From: Actinomycetes bacterium
GTDB taxonomy: Bacteria > Actinomycetota > Actinomycetes > Propionibacteriales > Nocardioidaceae
Direction of reading: 5' to 3'
Assembly (NCBI GenBank): GCA_023417775.1
Contig: JAEZEJ010000146.1
Location: forward strand, 1-6,159
Length of the DNA: 6,159 nt
Position numbers and translations under genes: made by a program. Each line of letters starts with the position of its first letter. Positions within the stretch are counted from its first letter, which is position 1. Below the pieces are notes generated by a model that saw only the letters and a list, made by a program, of their open reading frames with translations, ran no database searches and was not told where the DNA came from. Positions 1 to 3,874 of this stretch are shown here, in pieces.

Positions 1-90
1 AAAAACTGGCAGTAAACTGTCTCGGAATCGAAACACCCACAACAAAAAGCCATGAGTGCCTAATTAATTCATAATCTCGTCGACTAAATG

Positions 91-113
91 ACACACTGTT
101 GAGTTATCAAACA
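91..113 (-). promoter_or_regulatory. boxA-like rrn antitermination element
   Basis: The minus strand reads TGTTTGATAACTCAA (113-99), then CAGTGTGT. From memory this closely resembles the mycobacterial rrn leader element TGTTTGAGAACTCAA followed by TAGTGTG, differing by one base in the first 15. BoxA RNA is bound by NusB/NusE (S10) to keep RNA polymerase elongating through untranslated rRNA. It contains a small TTGA/TCAA dyad. This element is the main reason for placing an rrn operon left of the window and for its minus-strand orientation. Confidence 0.7.
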
Positions 114-135
114 TCAGACGCACACCAACGAGCGA

Positions 136-164
136 CCTTCTCTGTGAAGGCTGTCGAAAGCAGC
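136..164 (-). promoter_or_regulatory. Paired leader hairpins upstream of boxA (boxB-like position)
   Basis: On the minus strand GCTG (164-161) pairs with CAGC (153-150) around a 7-base loop, and CCTTC (150-146) pairs with GAAGG (140-136) around a 5-base loop. The two stems abut and share base 150. Their place just after the predicted start and before boxA matches the boxB position of rrn antitermination regions; equivalence is inferred from position only. Confidence 0.45.
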
Positions 165-170
165 TTATCT

Positions 171-199
171 AGTCTAGACCATCATCTCCGGCGAACCAA
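171..199 (-). promoter_or_regulatory. Putative rRNA operon promoter
   Basis: On the minus strand TAGACT (176-171) matches the -10 hexamer typical of mycobacterial and other actinobacterial rrn promoters. TTGGTT (199-194) lies 17 bases upstream, a weak -35 with three of six matches to TTGACA. The predicted start near 164-165 coincides with the first leader hairpin. GTCTAGAC (172-179) is an 8-base palindrome overlapping the -10. A strong -35 is lacking, so another promoter further upstream or outside the window's evidence cannot be excluded. Confidence 0.5.
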
Positions 200-381
200 A
201 TCGCCTTCTTGTGATCTCACCCCCCGTTGTCAGCGGCTAGTTTCCGGACCCCCGCAGGGCTCCTGGCGTTAACCGTTTCGGTTGAGGTGGTTGTGAGGCC
301 GAGCCCCCGGCCTTCCGGCCTTGCGCTCCGTCGCTCTCAGCAACAAGAAGAACATTACACACCCCCGCAAAGGCCTCCGAC
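200..381 (-). other. Structured GC-rich spacer between proB and the rrn promoter, no gene seen
   Basis: No convincing coding sequence, tRNA or recognised RNA family. It contains several inverted repeats: AGGCCG/CGGCCT (296-301 with 308-313), AACCG-TTT-CGGTT (271-283), and a longer imperfect stem in which GGA-C-CCC pairs with GGG-C-TCC (246-252 with 257-263). It also has a tandem 8-base repeat CCGGCCTT (307-314 and 315-322). On the minus strand a GAGCG-rich phrase runs from about 340 to 322. These may be terminator remnants, upstream rrn promoter elements or a degenerate repeat; I cannot assign one. An in-frame stretch from 449 to 237 is judged spurious. Confidence 0.4.
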
Positions 382-424
382 AGGGGGGTCCCCCCTTTCG
401 TGATCAGCCCTGGAATCGCAGGGC
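382..424 (-). terminator. Tandem GC-rich hairpins directly after proB (putative terminator region)
   Basis: The first hairpin pairs GCCCTG (407-412) with CAGGGC (419-424), a perfect 6-bp stem with a 6-base loop starting two bases after the proB stop. The second, AGGGGGG-T-CCCCCCT at 382-396, can fold into a 6-bp stem with a 3-base loop; AAAGG/CCTTT pairing (394-398 with 369-373) offers an alternative. Neither is followed by a U-tract, which is common for high-GC actinobacterial terminators. The position suggests they end the obg-proB message before the rrn promoter, but termination is not proven. Confidence 0.5.
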
Positions 425-426
425 GT

Positions 427-1515
427 TCACGACAGCACGATGAGATCATCGCGGTGGACGACCTCGCGCTCGTACTCGGGGCCGAGGTCCGCCGCCAGCT
501 CCCGCGAGGAACGACCGATCATCGTCGGCAGCTCCCCTGCGTCGAAGTTGACGAGGCCCCGGGCGACGACGGCGCCGCCGAGGCCCACCAGATCCACCGG
601 GTCGCCGGCGCTGAAGGTCCCCTCGACACCGCTGACCCCGGCCGCCAGCAACGAGGCCTTGCCCTCGGTGATCGCCCGGACGGCGCCGTCGTCGAGCACC
701 AGGCTCCCCTTGGTCTCGCTGGCGTGGGCCAACCACAGCAGCCGAGCGGGGCGTCGCTTGCCGGTCGCGTCGAAGCGCGTGCCCACCGCACCGTCCGCCA
801 GCGCCTCCCGGGCCTGCCCGGCATTCGTCAGCAGCACGGGCACACCGGCGGCCGTGGCGATGCGTGCGGCCTCGATCTTCGTGACCATGCCTCCGGTCCC
901 CACCGCGGAGCCGACCCGGGTGACGTCCACGCCCGCCAGGTCGGCCTCGCCGCGCACCCGCTCGATCCGCGCCGAACCCGGCGCCGACGGATGGCCGGTG
1001 TAGAGCGCATCCACATCCGAGAGGAGCACCAGCCGGTCGGCCTGCACCAGGTGGGCCACCAAGGCCGCGAGCCGGTCGTTGTCGCCGAATCGGATCTCCG
1101 AGGTGGCGACCGTGTCGTTCTCGTTCACGACCGGGACCACCCCCAGCTCCAGCAGCTTGGCGAAGGTCTGATGGGCGTTGCGGTAGTGGCTCCGTCGGGT
1201 GACATCGTCGATCGTGAGCAGCACCTGCCCGATCCGCAGGCCGTGCTCGGCGAAGCTCCGCGCGTAGAACTCCAGCAGCGCGCCCTGACCGACGCTCGCC
1301 GCGGCCTGCTGCGTGGCGAGGTCCCGGGGGCGGGCCCCCAAACCGAGCGGCCCGAGACCGGCCGCGATCGCGCCGGAACTGACCAGGACGATCTCGTCTC
1401 CGCGCGCCCGCGCCACGGCGATCGCGTCGACGAGAGGGCCGATCAGCGCCGGATCGAGGTGTCCGTCCGTGGTCGTCAGCGAGGAGGAGCCCACCTTCAC
1501 CACGACACGACTCAT
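427..1515 (-). CDS. proB: Glutamate 5-kinase (gamma-glutamyl kinase)
   Basis: Cytoplasmic enzyme for the first committed step of proline synthesis: ATP-dependent phosphorylation of L-glutamate to gamma-glutamyl phosphate, which ProA then reduces. The 362-residue product compares with 367 in E. coli. The amino-acid-kinase domain (about 1-255) shows VVVKVGSSSL (4-13), VSSGAIAAG (45-53), VNENDTV (130-136), FGDND (143-147), LLSDVDALYTGHP (164-176) and GTGGMVTKI (206-214). A C-terminal PUA domain (about 265-358) ends in the typical GRSSRELAADLGPEYEREVV, then HRDDLIVL. The start at 1515 is set by the conserved N-terminus; the frame stays open upstream but has no nearby start. No proA is visible: non-coding sequence and an rrn leader follow. 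Feedback inhibition by proline is known for the family. Confidence 0.97.
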   Translation of the reverse strand: MSRVVVKVGSSSLTTTDGHLDPALIGPLVDAIAVARARGDEIVLVSSGAIAAGLGPLGLGARPRDLATQQAAASVGQGALLEFYARSFAEHGLRIGQVLLTIDDVTRRSHYRNAHQTFAKLLELGVVPVVNENDTVATSEIRFGDNDRLAALVAHLVQADRLVLLSDVDALYTGHPSAPGSARIERVRGEADLAGVDVTRVGSAVGTGGMVTKIEAARIATAAGVPVLLTNAGQAREALADGAVGTRFDATGKRRPARLLWLAHASETKGSLVLDDGAVRAITEGKASLLAAGVSGVEGTFSAGDPVDLVGLGGAVVARGLVNFDAGELPTMIGRSSRELAADLGPEYEREVVHRDDLIVLS

Positions 1516-1556
1516 GCCGGCACCGCCTCGAAGGACACCTCGCTGCGCTCGCTCAT
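1512..1556 (-). CDS. 14-codon mini-ORF bridging obg and proB (possible translational coupler)
   Basis: Reads MSERSEVSFEAVPA then TGA. Its ATG overlaps the obg stop as ATGA (1556-1553) and its own TGA overlaps the proB start as ATGA (1515-1512), so ribosomes could pass from obg through it into proB. GAGGAG (1570-1565) sits 8 bases before its ATG, inside the end of obg, whereas proB has only a weak GAGG 10 bases upstream. The arrangement suggests a coupling or leader peptide rather than a functional protein. It has no recognisable domain. The in-frame ATG, stop and ribosome-binding site are seen directly; translation is inferred. Confidence 0.45.
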   Translation of the reverse strand: MSERSEVSFEAVPA

Positions 1557-3106
1557 GAGGACTGCTCCTCGTCGAGGTCGTACTCCTCATCGGCCGACCA
1601 CGCCAGATCGTCGTCGAGCTCGGGCTTGGGCGGCGGCTGCTCACCGCGCGCTCGCGCCTCCCGCGCGTCGATCTCCCACGCGCGCTTGGCCGCCAGCTGC
1701 TCCCGGCGCTCCTTAGTGGTACGACGGGTGCTCGGGTCGATGCGCAGGTCCTCGCCACGCCTGCCCAGCACCTCCGCGCCGGCGGCGACCGTGGGATCGA
1801 AGTCGAACACCACCGCATCGTCGACATCGCCGATGACCACATCGTCTCCGGGCTCGGCGCCCCGGGCGAGCAGCTCCCGCTCGACGCCGAGCCGGTTGAG
1901 ACGATCGGCCAGGAAGCCCACCGCCTCATCATTGGAGAAATCGGTCTGCCGGACCCAGCGGGTCGGCTTGTCGCCGTGGACGAACCACTGGCCGCCCTGC
2001 TCGACGATCGTGAAGTCCTGGTCGACCCCCTGCGGGGACGGCGGCCGCAGCACGATCCGCGTCGCCTCCACCTCGGGAGCCGCGGCGCGCCGCGCCTGCA
2101 CGATCTCTGCCATCGCGAAGGACAACTCCTTCAAACCGGCATGACTGGCAGCGGAGATCTCGAAGACCTCCAGGTCCCGCCCTTGCAGATCGGCGCGCAC
2201 GAAGTCCGCGATGTGCTGGGCATCGGGCACGTCGACCTTGTTCAACGCGACCAGCCGGGGACGATCCGATAGGTCGACCCCCGCGAGCTCGCCGTACCGC
2301 GCGAGCTCGTTCTCGATGACATCGAGGTCGGTGAGCGGATCGCGCCCGGGCTCCACCGTGGCGCAGTCGATGACGTGAACGAGCGCCGCACAGCGCTCGA
2401 CATGGCGCAGGAAGTCGTGTCCGAGGCCACGGCCGTCGCTCGCCCCCTCGATCAAGCCGGGCACGTCGGCCACGGTGAACGTGGTCGACCCGGCGCGCAC
2501 GACGCCGAGATTCGGCACCAGGGTCGTGAAGGGGTAGTCCGCGATCTTCGGGCGGGCTCGGGAGAGCGCCGCGATGAGACTGGACTTGCCCGCCGAGGGA
2601 AAGCCGATGAGGCCGATATCGGCCACGACCTTCAGCTCGAGACGGACCGTGCGCTGCTCACCGGGCTCGCCCTTGAGCGCGAATCCGGGGGCCTTGCGCT
2701 TCGACGAGGCGAGGGCGGCATTGCCCAGGCCACCGCGACCGCCCGCCGCGATCACCAGCTCGGTGCCGGCGCCGACGAGATCGGCGATGACCTCGCCCTC
2801 CTCGTCACGCACCACGGTGCCGTCGGGGACGCTCAGCACGAGATCCTCGCCGTTGGCCCCGCTGCGATTCGAGCCGGCGCCCGGGGCGCCGTTGGTGGCG
2901 CGTCGGTGCGGCTCGTGGTGATAGTCGATGAGGGTCGTGACATCCGGCTCGACACGGATGACGACATCGCCGCCGTGGCCGCCGTTGCCGCCATCGGGCC
3001 CGCCCAGCGGCTTGAACTTCTCGCGGTGCACCGAGGCGACGCCGTGACCACCGTTCCCGGCCTGGACGTGCAGCGTCACGTGGTCGACGAAGGTGGGGAT
3101 GGCCAT
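1553..3106 (-). CDS. obg: GTPase Obg (CgtA/ObgE), 50S assembly and stress-linked GTPase
   Basis: Conserved essential GTPase that binds the 50S subunit and links ribosome assembly with growth and the stringent response. The 517-residue product shows all three Obg parts. Residues 1-158 are the glycine-rich Obg fold (FVDHVTLHVQAGNGGHG, GGPDGGNGGHGGDV). The GTPase domain has G1 GFPSAGKS (168-175), switch TT (194-195) in YPFTTLVPNLG, G3 DVPG (214-217), G4 NKVD (289-292) and G5 SAA (318-320). The OCT domain spans about 345-428. A charged tail of about 90 residues follows, long compared with E. coli but usual in actinobacteria, ending in an Asp/Glu-rich stretch. The ATG at 3106 is preceded by GAGGAG with a 5-base gap. 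The TGA overlaps the start of a mini-ORF leading into proB. No key residue is missing. Confidence 0.98.
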   Translation of the reverse strand: MAIPTFVDHVTLHVQAGNGGHGVASVHREKFKPLGGPDGGNGGHGGDVVIRVEPDVTTLIDYHHEPHRRATNGAPGAGSNRSGANGEDLVLSVPDGTVVRDEEGEVIADLVGAGTELVIAAGGRGGLGNAALASSKRKAPGFALKGEPGEQRTVRLELKVVADIGLIGFPSAGKSSLIAALSRARPKIADYPFTTLVPNLGVVRAGSTTFTVADVPGLIEGASDGRGLGHDFLRHVERCAALVHVIDCATVEPGRDPLTDLDVIENELARYGELAGVDLSDRPRLVALNKVDVPDAQHIADFVRADLQGRDLEVFEISAASHAGLKELSFAMAEIVQARRAAAPEVEATRIVLRPPSPQGVDQDFTIVEQGGQWFVHGDKPTRWVRQTDFSNDEAVGFLADRLNRLGVERELLARGAEPGDDVVIGDVDDAVVFDFDPTVAAGAEVLGRRGEDLRIDPSTRRTTKERREQLAAKRAWEIDAREARARGEQPPPKPELDDDLAWSADEEYDLDEEQSS

Positions 3107-3133
3107 CGATGCTCCTCAGCGGGTGATGAATGA

Positions 3134-3171
3134 GACAAGGGGCAGCCCGCGTGCGCGGACTACCCCTTGTC
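3134..3171 (-). terminator. Long rpmA-obg intergenic hairpin without U-tract (attenuator or processing structure)
   Basis: A near-perfect inverted repeat centred between 3152 and 3153. GACAAGGGG (3134-3142) pairs with CCCCTTGTC (3163-3171). Then come one mismatch, two pairs (AG/CT), one mismatch, and an inner CCGC/GCGG stem closing a 4-base loop: 15 of 17 positions are paired. On the transcribed strand the stem is followed by TCATTCATCACC, so there is no run of U and it is not a canonical intrinsic terminator. It begins 18 bases after the rpmA stop and ends 27 bases before the obg start. Partial termination, mRNA 3'-end protection of rplU-rpmA, or RNase cleavage are the likely roles; which one cannot be told from sequence. 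Confidence 0.6.
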
Positions 3172-3189
3172 GACGTGAGTGGTGGAAGG

Positions 3190-3444
3190 TCACTCAGCCG
3201 TCACGATATTGACGACCTTGCGACCACGCTTGGTGCCGAACTCGACCGCACCGGCCGAGAGGGCGAACAGCGTGTCGTCGCCGCCACGGCCGACGTTGAC
3301 GCCGGGGTGGAAGTGGGTGCCGCGCTGCCGGACGATGATCTCGCCGGCGTTGACCTGCTGGCCGCCGAAGCGCTTCACGCCGAGGCGTTGCGCATTGGAG
3401 TCGCGGCCGTTCTTAGTGGACGAAACGCCCTTCTTTGATGCCAT
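3190..3444 (-). CDS. rpmA: 50S ribosomal protein L27
   Basis: Large-subunit protein whose N-terminal tail reaches toward the peptidyl-transferase centre. The 84-residue product has the family's normal length and hallmark N-terminus: MASKKGVSSTKNGRDSNAQR, then LGVKRFGGQ, followed by GEIIVRQRGTHFHPGVNVG. It begins directly with the mature-type MA.KKG sequence and lacks the cleaved N-terminal extension seen in Firmicutes. The ATG at 3444 is preceded by AAGGGG about 8 bases upstream. It lies 12 bases after rplU and is followed, 18 bases past its TGA, by a long hairpin and then obg, the usual bacterial order rplU-rpmA-obg. Confidence 0.97.
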   Translation of the reverse strand: MASKKGVSSTKNGRDSNAQRLGVKRFGGQQVNAGEIIVRQRGTHFHPGVNVGRGGDDTLFALSAGAVEFGTKRGRKVVNIVTAE

Positions 3445-3456
3445 CTCGCGAGCCCC

Positions 3457-3768
3457 TTACTTCTCGATACCGGTGATCTTGACCTGGGTGTACTTCTGAC
3501 GGTGACCCTGGCGCTTCTTGTAACCGGTCTTGTTCTTGTACTTCTGGATGACGATCTTGGGGCCCTTGGTGGCACCGAGCACCTCGGCGTTCACGGTGAC
3601 CTTGGCGAGCGCGTCGGCAGCCGACGTCACATCGTCGCCGTCGACCAGCAGCACCGCGGGGAGCGTGACGCTGTCACCCTCAGTCGCCTGGACCTTGTCG
3701 ATCTCGATGACGTCGCCGACCGCGACCTTGGCCTGGCCGCCGCCATTGCGCACGATTGCGTACACCAC
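3457..3768 (-). CDS. rplU: 50S ribosomal protein L21
   Basis: Structural protein of the large ribosomal subunit that binds 23S rRNA. The 103-residue product matches the family length of about 100-105. The N-terminus VYAIVRNGGGQAKVAVGDV is the L21 signature region, and the basic C-terminus (KYKNKTGYKKRQGHRQKY, then TQVKITGI) is the classic rRNA-binding tail. I chose the first of two adjacent GTG codons (3768): GAGG lies 5 bases upstream (8 from the second GTG), and this start gives the usual Met-Val-Tyr-Ala-Ile-Val beginning. An in-frame start further up (3864) would make the hairpin leader coding and overlap rne, so it is rejected. One detail: the common GGKQ/GGRQ motif reads GGGQ here. rpmA follows after 12 bases, so the two are surely cotranscribed. 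Confidence 0.96.
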   Translation of the reverse strand: MVYAIVRNGGGQAKVAVGDVIEIDKVQATEGDSVTLPAVLLVDGDDVTSAADALAKVTVNAEVLGATKGPKIVIQKYKNKTGYKKRQGHRQKYTQVKITGIEK

Positions 3769-3796
3769 GGAATCCTCACTCAAAATGTCTGTCTGG

Positions 3797-3836
3797 GGTG
3801 CGCGAGACGCGCACGAACCGGCGCGCCGGGCGCACC
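3797..3836 (-). promoter_or_regulatory. Structured rplU 5' leader with two competing hairpins
   Basis: Three overlapping inverted repeats fill the rne-rplU spacer. A perfect 7-bp stem with a 3-base loop pairs 3798-3804 with 3808-3814 (GTGCGCG/CGCGCAC). A 12-base perfect palindrome, CCGGCGCGCCGG, lies at 3818-3829. The segment GGTGCGC at 3797-3803 can instead pair with GCGCACC at 3830-3836, enclosing the palindrome. The short and long pairings share the same strand, so they are mutually exclusive. No U-tract directly follows on the minus strand, although ATTTT occurs about a dozen bases downstream. Autoregulatory leaders before L21 genes are known in Firmicutes; a similar role here is inference. 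Confidence 0.5.
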
Positions 3837-3844
3837 GACTGTCT

Positions 3845-3874
3845 AGTTTACTGACCCGATCCACCCTCGGTCAA
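3845..3874 (-). promoter_or_regulatory. Putative promoter for rplU-rpmA, overlapping the rne stop codon
   Basis: On the minus strand TTGACC (3874-3869, five of six matches to TTGACA) is followed after 18 bases by TAAACT (3850-3845, four of six matches to TATAAT). The -10 hexamer contains the rne TAA stop. Transcription would begin near 3838, giving a 5' untranslated region of about 70 bases before rplU that starts at the edge of the leader hairpins. This fits independent expression of the ribosomal-protein genes in addition to any readthrough from rne. Assigned by eye from hexamers and spacing only. Confidence 0.5.

Larger units (their letters stand above)
1..165 (-). ncRNA. 5' leader of the 16S rRNA precursor (rrn operon continues left of base 1)
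   Basis: AT-rich stretch with no open frame. Its minus strand follows the order of actinobacterial rrn leaders: -10 TAGACT, hairpins, boxA, AT-rich spacer, then T-rich sequence ending CTGCCAGTTTTT at base 1. Many actinobacterial 16S genes begin close to a TTTTTG/GGAGAGTTTGATC context, so the mature 16S 5' end probably lies within a few bases to tens of bases outside the window. No 16S sequence itself is present, so the assignment depends on the boxA element and promoter. Confidence 0.6.

Noticed and set aside
1..426. tRNA gene, CRISPR array, insertion sequence or attachment site in the non-coding end
   Set aside because: No cloverleaf with acceptor pairing, no regularly spaced direct repeats, no transposase and no terminal inverted repeats were found.
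237..449. Minus-strand 70-codon frame overlapping the end of proB
   Set aside because: Starts inside proB, runs through hairpins and a tandem repeat, has no good ribosome-binding site and no domain-like composition; most likely chance.
400..1716. Long plus-strand open frame (438 codons) opposite proB and the end of obg
   Set aside because: Antisense shadow of high-GC coding sequence: rich in Arg/Gly/Ala/His, no domain, and the minus strand carries a complete ProB with all motifs.
1516..1932. In-frame upstream extension of proB to 501 residues
   Set aside because: The extension reads obg in another frame and is Arg/Ser-rich; the conserved kinase N-terminus VVVKVGSSSL fixes the start at 1515.
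2375..3133. Plus-strand open frame of 252 codons opposite obg
   Set aside because: Mirror of conserved Obg coding sequence with no recognisable fold or ribosome-binding site; explained by codon bias.
3769..3864. Upstream in-frame start for rplU giving a 135-residue protein
   Set aside because: Would translate the hairpin leader, overlap the rne end and add residues absent from the L21 family.
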